Below, one piece after another: positions 1-8,275 of a stretch of DNA of 64,000 nt; the first letter of the stretch is position 1, and the number at the start of each line of letters is the position of its first letter. The translations under genes and the position numbers were made by a program. This stretch comes from Bimastos eiseni. Taxonomy: Eukaryota > Annelida > Clitellata > Crassiclitellata > Lumbricidae. The stretch is taken from contig OY365807.1 of the NCBI GenBank assembly GCA_959347315.1, forward strand, positions 32,120,204 to 32,184,203, written 5' to 3'. Under the pieces are notes generated by a model. The model was given only the letters and a program-made list of their open reading frames with translations, had not been told where the DNA came from and did not search any database.

Positions 1-64
1 GAGATCCGTCACGTGGAAGGCGTGTGAAGGTATGTGGGATGTCAAGTATAGGCCGCAAAGATAA

Positions 65-355
65 ATGGGTGGTTTAAGATGTGAGTTTTTTGCTCAATCT
101 ACAATAATTATTCATTCTAATGAGACGGTTGTTTTACCGTTAGGCTTAGGTGTCCGAATGACGAAAGGATCGTGTAAAGTTTCGCTCCATCCGGAATTTA
201 TAGAAGCGGGTTGCCGCCTGCTAAGCGATACCGTTACAGGAGTCATGGAAGAAATTTTACTCGATATTAAGAATTTCAGAGATTTTGGAACTGTCACCAT
301 AAACGAAGGAGATTCGTTATGTTATGTCGATTACCGCACAACGAATAAAACTTGA
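65..355 (+). CDS. dUTPase-fold-like small protein of the viral element
   Basis: A 96-residue open frame. The middle (PLGLGVRM, then about 40 residues, then GV-E-ILLDIKNF, then INEGDSLCYVDY) follows the order of beta strands in trimeric dUTPases: a G-rich strand, a GxID-like turn, an N-x-F/G strand and a final G-D-x-hydrophobic strand. The catalytic Asp/Tyr and Ser-Gly signature residues of active dUTPases are not evident, so if related it is probably a structural or inactive version. It is the first complete frame in the window; another frame ends at 62-64 just before it, which would fit tight packing with an upstream gene. The gap to the next gene is about 35 bp. The fold assignment is a guess from strand pattern; an unrelated virion protein is possible. 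Confidence 0.45.
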   Translation: MGGLRCEFFAQSTIIIHSNETVVLPLGLGVRMTKGSCKVSLHPEFIEAGCRLLSDTVTGVMEEILLDIKNFRDFGTVTINEGDSLCYVDYRTTNKT

Positions 356-397
356 ATTCCATTTTAAGAATATTCTTCGATATTATAAAATGGAATT
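355..397 (+). promoter_or_regulatory. Palindrome plus TATA module before the gene at 390
   Basis: A perfect 12-bp palindrome aagaatattctt (366-377) is followed by tattataaaa ending at the ATG (390). It sits inside a larger inverted repeat, aattccatttta (355-366) against taaaatggaatt (386-397), that could form a hairpin covering the start codon. The same arrangement precedes the genes at 3,711 and (minus) 5,074, and a weaker form precedes 2,403. I read it as an element-encoded promoter. Confidence 0.5.
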
Positions 398-926
398 GAA
401 TAAAGCAGACACCTATCGCCTTCAGAAAATATCTGAAATTCAACAGTAAGTCTTACGAGAACGTGAATAGAGAGAAATAATTTGTAAAAAATATCAAAAG
501 AGTGTTAAAGTAGTCGAAGCGTTGGGAGGTTTGTTAACCCTTGCATCTTCAGGACTCGCCACATTAGGCGTAACTTTTCTAAGTACCGTCGTAGCCGCAC
601 CAGCCGCGACAATCGTGGTTTCATTATCCGCGGGCGCTGGAGCATTATGTTTGATATCAACCCGAATCCGCCAAATATTATCGCTGCGGCAAGAAAAACA
701 TGCAAAGATCAGAACTATAGCTGAAGGGAAACTAAATTCGAACAGCGACCTTGTTTCAAAAGCCCTAGATGATAATAATATCTCAGACTCGGAATATTCT
801 GTTATTCTAAGCGAATTCGAAAAATTTAATCAGATGAAGGAAGAGGTTAGAAGTAAAAGCATTGCCAACATAGATGAAGCGACAAAACAATCGTTCATTA
901 GACAAAACGAATTGAATACAAAGTGA
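390..926 (+). pseudogene. Hydrophobic alpha-helical protein of the viral element (two early stops)
   Basis: The ATG at 390 directly follows a TATA-like box. The frame runs 19 codons to a TAA (447-449), meets a TAG at 468-470, and is then open in the same frame to 926, about 178 residues overall. After a charged, helical N-terminus there is a long Gly/Ala/Val-rich hydrophobic stretch (about 540-660) suited to one or two membrane-embedded helices, then a basic stretch and a charged, probably coiled-coil C-terminal half. Such a membrane-active protein would fit a virion or membrane-interaction role, but I do not recognise the family with certainty. The open remainder after the two stops suggests recent decay. 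Confidence 0.6.
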
Positions 927-1017
927 ACGTAAATTCACGTTATACATTTTTACGTTTAAATATTATGTTTTTACGTTTAAATATTCTGTTCCCAAGTTAC
1001 AAATGTCGTTTCTATAA

Positions 1018-1883
1018 ATCAAAGACCCAACCAAACGTGATTTTATCGTTGAGAACTTTCTCAAGACGAAGCAAAATATTAGACAAGACTCGTTATCCGA
1101 GAAAATAGGTGACATTGGACTTCAGCGGGAATTGATAAAGGCGTACAAACCGATAATCGTCTCGCAGTCTGGAATATCCAAAGAATTAGGTACTACAAAA
1201 GAGAACTCTATGGCAACAACTGCCGCACTTCGAGCATTACCAGCATCGATATCGACATCGTTGAAAGCGATTCAATTCCCACAATATCCATCGATAGAAG
1301 TGTTTGAGGACGATCCCGTTTCAGATATTAGACTTTTGGAATTAGGTGATATAGCAATAAAATATCTAAAAGAATATGCTAAAAACAAGAAGTCGACGGA
1401 TACGACCTTCGGGATATACTCTAAAGATGGTCGACTTCACATCGGGGACAGCCCAATCACGATCGGAGGTGATGATATAACGGTGGGTAACGTCACCTAC
1501 AAGGGAACTCCGGGGCTATGGGAATTGATGACGATGAAGGAACCAAAGAAGTCGATATACAGTCAAACTATCTGGTTGAGTACTGGGAAATTCTTGAATC
1601 GACGGGTGCCTTGTATCTACCGAAAAATCCTAATAAACCCAAATCGTCGAGAGGTGCAAAATATTTAAAAATCATTAAGCCATTGCTCGAACGAAAGCTT
1701 TCGACGCGACAAGGGAGGTTCTCAACGAGCGAAGGAGTCGTAGTTCTTCCGCAAGATCCTAGTGCGCCAGTGTATATGTTAACTCTTCGATTTGCTAGCT
1801 TCAGAGCGGGAAATACGGGATTGAGTACCGAGATAGTCGGTATCTGCGATGAGTTACTTCCACAAAATGCGATTAGAGTATAA
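1018..1883 (+). pseudogene. DUF8207-like protein of the viral element (frameshifted)
   Basis: Coding similarity begins after a TAA at 1015-1017 (RDFIVENFL) and runs open to about 1,540, then continues in another frame to the stop at 1,883, so one frameshift lies near 1,530-1,570. The C-terminal half has the conserved pattern I associate with the DUF8207 family: YKGTPGLWEL, then YLVEYWEIL, then KPKSSRGAKY, then VVLPQDP, and finally FASFRAGNTG and ICDELL. The family is of unknown function and I know it from invertebrate genomes as stray open frames. The N-terminal region (LSEKIGDIGLQRELI) is helical. It lies between the membrane protein and the small basic protein, in the block leading to the capsid gene. 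No confident start codon remains. Confidence 0.7.
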
Positions 1884-1906
1884 AAATTTAATGATACAAT
1901 TTAAAA

Positions 1907-2206
1907 ATGATTGTCATAACTAAGAGAAGATTTACTAAAAAATACGTCGTAGGAGGTTCTGGAATATTTAATACGGTATCAGGATTTTTCAAAAGAATGT
2001 TATCCTGGAATGTGGCGAGACAGGTAGCAACAACCGCATTAAATGCAGGGAAAGACGCTGCAACGGAGATTGGAAAAAAGGCAATAGATGTTGATAAGAC
2101 CGTTGCTATTAATGCTGGAAAGCGATTGGTGGATAAAGCAGCGGCAATGATGTTTAACCCACCACAATCAGCCGTACTCAGCCAACAGAGCAAGAACGCG
2201 TTATAG
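1907..2206 (+). CDS. Small basic Ala/Gly-rich protein, core-peptide-like
   Basis: A 99-residue frame with ATG at 1907 behind gtataaaaattt. It has a basic start (ITKRRFTKK), a GGSG hinge, an amphipathic stretch (IFNTVSGFFKRML) and a long Ala/Lys/Val helix. This architecture, short basic peptide plus amphipathic helix next to the capsid gene, resembles membrane-lytic or DNA-condensing minor virion proteins of adeno- and polinton-type viruses. After the stop (2,204-2,206) the same frame stays open to about 2,362 and contains a duplicated motif ending PNGNT, so the protein was probably longer and the stop is a mutation. The role is inferred from size, composition and position only. Confidence 0.5.
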   Translation: MIVITKRRFTKKYVVGGSGIFNTVSGFFKRMLSWNVARQVATTALNAGKDAATEIGKKAIDVDKTVAINAGKRLVDKAAAMMFNPPQSAVLSQQSKNAL

Positions 2207-2293
2207 AGTTTAATACACCCCAACGGAAATACGGCACTTAGTCGAGGTAGCGAGGAAACGTTAAAGAGTGTAATATACCCCAACGGAAATACG
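2203..2293 (+). repeat. Tandem duplication of about 30 bp (2 copies)
   Basis: Two near-identical copies containing ccccaacggaaatacg lie at about 2,203-2,233 and 2,263-2,293, 60 bp apart. Read in the frame of the preceding gene both encode a peptide of the form S-x-I-x-PNGNT, which suggests a repeat inside the former C-terminus of that protein. Confidence 0.6.
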
Positions 2294-2402
2294 AATACAA
2301 ATCATTTACTATCCGGTAACGGCGGTGCCGTGTCGATCCAAGTCTGGTGCCTGGTTTTGGAATGAAGTTGGCTTAAAATATTTTATTTCTATTTTTTCAA
2401 AA

Positions 2403-3686
2403 ATGCAGTCGGATATTCTAAGATTTACTGAAAATACTATAATAGATGAGGCGGTCGAGAGATACGAATGGCACGAGTACGAACCATTGGCGGGGGCGAA
2501 TCTTAACAGCGCTGGGGAAATTCGGGTGAACATCGAACTTCAAGATCTTTTCAGCCATCCCTCCGAGTCATACCTGCTTTTCTAAGGCAGATTGACTAAA
2601 GCGGATGGAACCTTTTACGCCGATGCCGATGATGTAGCTTTAACCAACAACAGACTCATGCACCTCTTTAGTCGAATTTCGTATTCCCTATCGAATCAAG
2701 AGATTGAAAGCGTGTTTCATCTGGGACAATCCACAACTATGCTAGGGGTTGCTGAAATATCCCAACGACTTCGCTCTGGCGCAAGGACTTAACCAATTAT
2801 GGACTAAAGATACAGCCGCGACTGCTGTTAGAGCCGTCAACTCTCGATTCGCGATAAGGCAGGAGTATCTCATTCAGAAACCAACTGCAAAGGGCACATT
2901 TATTTTCATAGTACCTCTGAAGCACATTTTTGGATTCTGTGAGGATTACAATAAGATAGTCTACGGCATGAAGCATACTTTAACTCTCGTTCGCAAAGCC
3001 GACGACGATGCTATTTTTAAGGACGCCGCAGCAGTGGCTGGTAAAATCAACATCAGTAAAATTTTATGGTTTATGCCGCATGTGATTCCGTCCGACATGG
3101 AAAGAATGCAGCTGTACAAAACAATCGAATCAAAGGCAACGTTACCAGTAGCCTACCGAGCTCATCTTTGCGATACCGTAGCGGTTACTCACTCTACCAC
3201 ATTCAGTTGGCGACTTAGCGTAAAGACATCACCGGAAAAACCGAGGTATATTATCGTTGGATTTCAAACGAATCGAAGCGGCAATCAACAAGCTAATCCA
3301 TCAATTTTCGATCATTGCGATATTAAAATCATGTACGTGATGATGAACCAAGAAAGATACCCAGCAGTCGATTACAATCTATCATTCCCGAATCAGCAAT
3401 TTTCGAGAGCTTATACAGACGCCGCGACCTTTAGCGAGAAATTCTATGGGATGGATCAGCTCGTGACTCAGACATTACGCCGGCTGATTACAAAGATTTA
3501 TATCCGCTGTTCGTTTTCAATGTAAGTAAACAATCAGAGCGGTTAAAGTCATCCGTCGTAGATATCCAGATCAAGGCTACTTTCAATGCTGCGGTGCCGG
3601 TTGGAACGGATGCTTATGCAGTTGTCATTTCAGATAAATTGCTAAACTTCCAATCAGACGGTCAGAAGATGAGCGTTGCATATTAA
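2403..3686 (+). pseudogene. Major capsid protein, double-jelly-roll type (broken)
   Basis: A gene of about 425 codons read in successive frames: ATG 2403 to a TAA at 2,583-2,585, same frame to about 2,745, then a frameshift into the frame 2,749-3,475, then another near 3,476-3,490 leading to the stop at 3,684-3,686. Conserved-looking blocks include FTENTIIDEAVERYEWHEYEP, HPSESYLLF, GTFIFIVPLKHIFGFCEDY, YRAHLCDT and PAVDYNLSFPNQ. The alternating beta-strand pattern, size and neighbours point to a capsid protein of the polinton/adenovirus lineage. I recognise the sequence type from unannotated frames in invertebrate genomes. Three disabling lesions rule out function. A short AT-rich block with a TATA-poor variant of the shared upstream motif lies just before the ATG. 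Confidence 0.72.
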
Positions 3687-3687
3687 A

Positions 3688-3708
3688 GAAAATATTTTCT
3701 ATTATAAA
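3688..3708 (+). promoter_or_regulatory. Palindrome plus TATA module before the gene at 3,711
   Basis: Perfect palindrome gaaaatattttc (3,688-3,699) followed by tat/tataaaa-type sequence (3,700-3,708), 2 bp before the ATG at 3,711. It starts 2 bp after the capsid stop codon. The same 12-mer occurs at 5,088-5,099 before a minus-strand gene. Confidence 0.6.
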
Positions 3709-3710
3709 AA

Positions 3711-4058
3711 ATGAAACTCTCACAACTGATATCGCTATTAAAGGAAAATGGAATAAAGCCGAGTTACATGAACAAATCAGAAATGTTAAGAATACTAGAT
3801 GAGAAGGGTATTTTATCGGAATCAGAACTGAAGGAGCCGGTGAAGAAGAAAAGAGATGTGTCACCCGAGTACGAGCATCTAAAAACGATTCGAAATAATC
3901 CCATACGCGTGGAGATTGTAGATAACGACACGAACGAAACAGCCTTCTGCCCGTCGTTGTATAAGGCGAGAATGGCGTTAAAAGTCGGCGCGAATACGAT
4001 ACGTCGTTCCAACGGAAAAGTATGGAGAAATAGATACGAGATTAAGATGCTGACATAA
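3711..4058 (+). CDS. SAP-like plus NUMOD1-like DNA-binding protein
   Basis: An intact 115-residue frame. Residues 1-40 (LSQLISLLKENGIKPSYMNKS, then MLRILDEKG) have the helix-extended loop-helix pattern of SAP/LEM-type DNA-binding motifs. Residues 60-115 carry RNNPIRVEIVDNDT, then SLYKARMALKVGANTIRRSNGKVW and RYEI, matching the NUMOD1-type helix-turn-helix found in homing endonuclease tails and viral proteins. It therefore probably binds DNA; a packaging, replication or regulatory role cannot be separated. It has the clearest promoter module of the element directly upstream. Alternative: only one of the two motifs is real. Confidence 0.55.
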   Translation: MKLSQLISLLKENGIKPSYMNKSEMLRILDEKGILSESELKEPVKKKRDVSPEYEHLKTIRNNPIRVEIVDNDTNETAFCPSLYKARMALKVGANTIRRSNGKVWRNRYEIKMLT

Positions 4059-4081
4059 AGTTTTATCCTGGCTAATAAAAA

Positions 4082-4393
4082 ATGGGAACTCGTAAATTTA
4101 TAGATTTCCAAACTTTGGAAGAAGTTAAAACGAAGCAATATATGTACGGCACAGTAGGCTATTTCTACCTGATTACGGTAGAGGCGCCGGATGAGACGTA
4201 ATATTACATGAGCGCATTCGAGGGGTCGTGGGATATGCCCATTCACGACAAGCTGGAAACGGACAAGACATTTACCTTTACAAAAATGAGGATAGAAACA
4301 GAACCGGGTTACAGCACGTCGTATATCGTGGTATCTGGAGATAACGAAGTTGTTGATCTTGTGGTTTCAATTTTCAATGATGTTTCTCATTGA
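4082..4393 (+). pseudogene. Small unknown protein of the viral element (one stop)
   Basis: ATG at 4082 follows ctaataaaaa. The frame runs 39 codons to TAA (4,199-4,201) and continues open in the same frame to the TGA ending at 4,393, 103 codons in all. Strand-rich composition, no recognisable motif. It is the last plus-strand gene and ends 22 bp from the end of the convergent minus-strand gene. Confidence 0.55.
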
Positions 4394-4415
4394 AATTCTA
4401 TCAACACTTTGTCAA

Positions 4416-5074
4416 TTAAACCGTTGCGGTATTCTTAGCAAATAGACGCCTTTCTCGCCTTCGTAATTCAGTTCTTTCTACTAATACAACATCCTCTACT
4501 CTTAATTGTACGGACGGTTTATTTCCGACGAATATACTGCATGATAAATCTAACACGACACTACACGGAGTGGATATTAGCGTAAGAGGGTCGATTGGAT
4601 TATCGTCTGTATCATGAAATCCGGTTGTTATATCCTTTGATCCTTATGCAGTTAACAATTTCGGGTACATCTTTGGCGCTTCGCCTTCCTGTTTTTGATC
4701 AGAAATAGACATTTGTTCAACCTGTGAATCTTCATATTTCTTATTCGAAGGCGCTTTTGTATCAGGATAGAGCAGATGCTTTTGAATGCGTTCTAAAATA
4801 CTTTCAAACATACCGATAGTCTCCAATTCTTCCTCCGTTGGTTCCAAATACCTATCATACATCATTACTGGTATACTATAACCAACAATAGGGCCAACGG
4901 TTTTACCAAAACCATGATTTGGTGATATGCCCCAACTGGAGTTTGTATGTGAAAATCGCCTTCGACACCGTTCGGGTATTTATACTTAATTTGAATTCGT
5001 TGACCAAAGTTGTTCGTCTTCGCGACTTTAAAGATTATTTTACCCGGATGAAACGTTTTGTGTGTAACAATCAT
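4416..5074 (-). pseudogene. Unknown protein, possibly nucleic-acid binding (frameshift and stop)
   Basis: ATG at 5,074-5,072 follows a TATA box and the shared palindrome. The first part (to about 4,905) has KIIFKVAKTNNFGQRIQIKY and QTPVG, the beta-rich pattern of OB-fold-like single-strand DNA-binding proteins in large DNA viruses; that match is weak. A frameshift near 4,865-4,905 leads to a frame beginning MMYDRYLEPTEEELETIGMF, which meets a TAA at 4,644-4,646 and then stays open to the stop at 4,416-4,418, with a basic C-terminus (ELRRRERRLFAK). Total about 218 codons. Convergent with the plus-strand block. Confidence 0.55.
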
Positions 5075-5099
5075 CTTTTTATATATAGAAAATATTTTC
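5075..5099 (-). promoter_or_regulatory. Palindrome plus TATA module before the minus-strand gene at 5,074
   Basis: gaaaatattttc (5,088-5,099; its own reverse complement) followed on the minus strand by tatatataaaaag up to the ATG. The 12-mer and spacing match the module at 3,688-3,708 on the other strand. Confidence 0.6.
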
Positions 5100-5131
5100 G
5101 TTAAGCTGAAATGTGAAAATAATTTCTTATT

Positions 5132-6300
5132 TTAATCATCATACACGAATAACTGCATCACGCTTAATCCTGGTTTCCCCGGTTCAGCCTGGAGGCAATC
5201 TAACTTATAGGTCTGATATTTTCCAACTGAATCGATTAAGAATTCTTGGTAAGTATTTCCTAAATAAGTGTTATTAAGTGACGTGTAAATAACAACCTCT
5301 TGTCCTTCATAATTGTATGCGATTATTCTCCAGCCGGGAATCCTTTCGTTGTTTTTTTCTCCCCCTCAAGTCGATCTTCCAGATTCTTACTGCAGTTGGG
5401 CACTTGATAGATATCCACGTTTCCATGGTTGCGCTAACGTCAGACACCCATTCTCCTTCATCTTTGAATGCATGAAAGGCTTTGTTATGCAGAGCTGAAG
5501 CACTGGCATTCGCTTGAAAACCATAATTACTAGTGTCCGAAGTTAACCTCGGCACGTAACATTTTCTTCCTCGTGTGAGATCGGCCAGCGTTGGTTTCCA
5601 CTGTAGCATGCAGACGGCAGCTGTTTCAGCACCAGGGCTCGTGGATAACATGAAATCTCCAATACGCGCAATAGACGAAGGGGGAAATGTAAACTTTATC
5701 AAAACTCCAAAAGGGAGGACATTCGTTTGAGAGGTTAGAATATCTGTAAATACTATTCCATCGTAACTAGCTTGGACTTTCCAACTAGTAATTTCTTCGT
5801 TATCAGAACGGCCGGCGACGATGTAAAATCCCGACATTGATAGAGGAATGGGGTACTTCATCTGTATCCAAACATTTGTGGTTGTTTCGGAGGCCCAAAT
5901 GTCGGGGTAGGGAAAAGCGTTTTGAAAAGCCCTCTACGGGCTGAATTCATGGCCAAGCACACTGCGAAATTCGCTAGCGCTGACTTCGTAAGTAAAACCG
6001 TTTATTATCGTCACATCAAAAGTCATGGTTGGAGCCGCTGTCACGAATGCTCTCAGGTATTCGCTGGCAGAATTATTCGTTGTCGCTTGATTGACTAAGG
6101 CTTCGACTTGTTCAAAGCTCGCAGCCTGGCTGGCTAAGACTGTGGATGAATGTCAGTCGGTAAACCTTTTATCGAGTTGCCGCTCATTTCCAAATCACCA
6201 TCCATTGCGTTCGTTCCATCTCTTTTTAGAAATGTATTACTCGCTTGAGATAGAGTAACTCCTCCAGAAATTATTCTTTCAGTTGAGTTGAAACCGCGAG
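5132..6300 (-). pseudogene. Fibre/spike-like protein with discoidin-like C-terminal module (broken)
   Basis: Read on the minus strand, the N-terminal part has SQASNTFLKRDGTNAMDGDL followed by SGNSIKGL, the short repeated-loop motif typical of phage and viral tail-fibre shafts. A frameshift near 6,140 follows, then an open stretch to a TAG at about 5,938-5,940, then an open frame with WKVQASYDG and a frameshift near 5,345 to a terminal part (YNYEGQEVVIYTSLNN to FVYDD) ending at 5,132. The C-terminal half has the beta pattern of F5/8 type C (discoidin-like) sugar- or lipid-binding modules. It probably served in host attachment. The N-terminus runs directly into repeats at about 6,290, so the start is lost or displaced. 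Confidence 0.6.
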
Positions 6301-6590
6301 TAAAGATATTGTTGCGATCAGATACGCAAGTCAAGAAACCACGGAAGACCGCAGGAGTAAGTATGACCACGTTAGGTAGCCAACAAGAATATTTATCGAA
6401 AAACCGTAAGACAATCAAGAAGAGGTATCACGGGGAAACCGCGAATAAGGATATTGCGAATCAGACGCGCAAGTAAAGATATCGCGGGGAAACCGCGAGT
6501 AAAGATATTGCGATTAGACACGCAAATAAAGATATCGCGGAAGACCGCGGGAGTAAGTATGACCACGTTAGGTAGCCAAGTATATATATT
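6288..6590 (+). repeat. Two diverged copies of a roughly 95-bp repeat ending in taggtagccaa
   Basis: Copies at about 6,288-6,383 and 6,490-6,580 share gcgagtaaagatattgcga and a tail agtaagtatgaccacgttag. Related tails (aactatgaccg, then taggtagccaac) recur at about 7,031-7,060 and 7,150-7,176, so one family occupies both sides of the 36-bp array. Non-coding. Confidence 0.65.
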
Positions 6591-6697
6591 ACAGGGAAAA
6601 GAAGATAAGGAAACAGCCGCAATTATTGAGGTCTTCGGCACCAGTCACGACCGTTTCTTGTAATCGTCGTAAGCACCAATGGGGTCACCCTCCCCGT

Positions 6698-6890
6698 ATT
6701 TATCGAACGTATTCAATGGGAAACTTTCCCCGTATTTATCGAACGTATTCAATGGGAAACTTTCCCCGTATTTATCGAACGTATTCAATGGGAAACTTTC
6801 CCCGTATTAATCGAACGTATTCAATGGGAAACTTTCCCCGTATTAATCGAACGTATTCAATGGGAAACTTTCCCCGTATTTATCGAACGT
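6698..6890 (+). repeat. 36-bp tandem repeat, 5.4 copies
   Basis: Unit starts atttatcgaacgtattcaat and continues gggaaactttccccgt, repeating exactly every 36 bp from 6,698; copies four and five share one substitution (attaatcg). Because 36 is a multiple of three it yields an apparent 12-residue repeat frame, which I regard as an artefact. Confidence 0.9.
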
Positions 6891-6970
6891 TTAACCGGCC
6901 TCTCTTTCGGTCTGTACGGTTGCTACTACGGGAATCTAGCCGGCTTGTATTTCTAGCGGCCACCTTAATT

Positions 6971-7204
6971 TTCTCGGTCTCGGCCACCCGGAACTTTTGC
7001 GTATCCGACAACCTGCTGGAAAACGCGAGGATTAACTATGACCGTTCTAGGTAGCCAACATTTATATTTCTTGGTTACCAAAACTTTCTCAGACTCGGCC
7101 ACCCGAAACTTTTGCGTATCCGACAACCTGCTGAAAAACGCGAGGATTAACTATGACCGATCTAGGTAGCCAACATTTATATTTCTTGGTTACCAAAACT
7201 TTCT
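6971..7204 (+). repeat. Direct duplication of about 115 bp
   Basis: Two copies (about 6,971-7,085 and 7,086-7,204) share the order cggccaccc, cttttgcgtatccgacaacc, gcgaggattaactatgaccg, taggtagccaac and ttggttaccaaaactttctc with few differences. Confidence 0.85.
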
Positions 7205-7205
7205 C

Positions 7206-7425
7206 ACGGTCTGCGCGGTCGGGGATTTTTCCCAGTCTATCTATCTGTCGGCCGCCGAGGCCTCTCTCGGTATATGCGGTCGGTCCCTTCTGGGACTCAC
7301 CCAGTCTGTCTCACTGTCGGCCGCCGAGGCCTCTCTCGGTATATGCGGTCGGTCCCTTCTGGGACTCACCCAGTCTGACTCACTGTCGGCCGCCGAGGCC
7401 TCTCTTGGTATATGCGAACGGTTAA
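7206..7425 (+). repeat. 69-bp GC-rich tandem repeat, about 3 copies
   Basis: tgtcggccgccgaggcctct recurs at 7,246, 7,315 and 7,384, exactly 69 bp apart, with conserved ggtatatgcg and gggactcacccagtct blocks. The first copy is degenerate at its left side. GC content is much higher than in the flanking DNA. Confidence 0.9.
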
Positions 7426-7936
7426 CCCGGGCTTTACCCGGTCTTTACACAGACCTGTGATTTATTTATTTCACTGTCGGACCTTCCCGAGGAAGCAACC
7501 TCACGATCGGCTGCAGACTTTCTCGCGGTCGATAACAGGGTGGGGCCCTAGCCCTATCAGATAGGCAGAGTCGGTCTCAACACCAGACGCTCGGCTGTAG
7601 CTCGGACTAGTTTTTGGACGCCCTCTCGTCCGTAACTATATTTTTTCGCAACTTGCCGTGAAACCAGGCTTTGAACGAACGCTCACCGACCACACGGGTG
7701 TGCGGTATTAATCGCTAACCAAAGAATTCAGTGCACCGTATATGCAGAGCAGTCGTCACCACTCTACAATATAAGCGACGCACCGCATGTCAGGCTGTAC
7801 TCAACCCGATTCATGCGTCTGCACGCTATGCACAGAACTACAAACCGCCGATCGGTCTTCCCTCCAATACCAACACTGTAAGAAAATGTACGTAAATTAA
7901 GCGCTATGGCGAGCCGATTAATTACGAACTAATTCT
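7426..7936. other. GC-richer non-coding block right of the repeats
   Basis: No convincing gene. It contains ctctacaatataagcgacg at about 7,763, a possible TATA box, and several short inverted motifs (cagacctgtg). It may be regulatory or terminal DNA of the viral element. Confidence 0.3.
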
Positions 7937-8275
7937 TTAATCCAAGCCTTGTGGCCTGTCCGCCACAGTCTTAACGAATATTTTTCGTGCTGTCATAGCT
8001 GGCATGGGAACGAGTGTTGGAACTCTATAATCGGGAACGGGTGCGTCCATCAATCTAGCATTGGATGAGATTGGAGTAAAATATGAGGAGATGAGTGTTT
8101 AAGCCCCGTGAGCTGGAATTTTAGCAATCAAATCCGCCTTTCGTAGTCGTGTATAACCTACAATTCCGCTCTGTTTCGCAATTTGTCTTCATTCAATAAC
8201 GGTCTTTCTTGTGTATTCCATTTTATATTGTGTTGGCATTCCTTTTAGTGAAAAAGGAAAAATATTTTCATTCAT
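7937..8275 (-). pseudogene. SAP-domain protein of the viral element (two stops)
   Basis: On the minus strand an ATG at 8,275 follows tataaa, and the frame runs to a TGA near 8,189. It continues in the same frame with IAKQSGIVGYTRLRKADLIA, a clear SAP-type helix-loop-helix, to a TAA after IPAHGA, and then again in frame with DAPVPDYRVPTLVP to the stop at 7,937-7,939. The Pro-rich PVPD/VPTLVP segment after a SAP motif is a combination I associate with virion proteins of this kind of element. About 113 codons. It shows that element genes exist beyond the repeat block. Confidence 0.55.

Larger units (their letters stand above)
1..8275. mobile_element. Integrated DNA-virus-like element, decayed, left end beyond window
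   Basis: A compact block of ten short, intronless, closely packed genes stands apart from the intron-rich DNA to the right. Plus-strand genes (65-4,393) and minus-strand genes (8,275-4,416) converge at about 4.4 kb. The set includes a double-jelly-roll-type capsid protein, a small basic protein, a fibre-like protein and two SAP-like proteins, which suits a polinton-like or related eukaryotic dsDNA virus. Most genes have in-frame stops or frameshifts, so this is a dead copy. No DNA polymerase, integrase, protease or packaging ATPase is present here; they may lie left of base 1. Terminal inverted repeats cannot be tested because only the right side is present, and the right boundary is uncertain (about 7.4-8.4 kb). 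Group assignment is inference from gene content. Confidence 0.75.

Noticed and set aside
6626..7054. 142-codon plus frame with 12-residue repeats
   Set aside because: It is the 36-bp array read in frame; no start context, no family, and it runs into other repeats.
7153..7425. 90-codon Pro/Arg/Ser-rich frame
   Set aside because: Translation of the 69-bp array (69 is a multiple of 3).
7426..7936. Retroviral-type LTR
   Set aside because: A TATA-like site exists but there are no tg...ca boundaries, primer-binding site or second copy.
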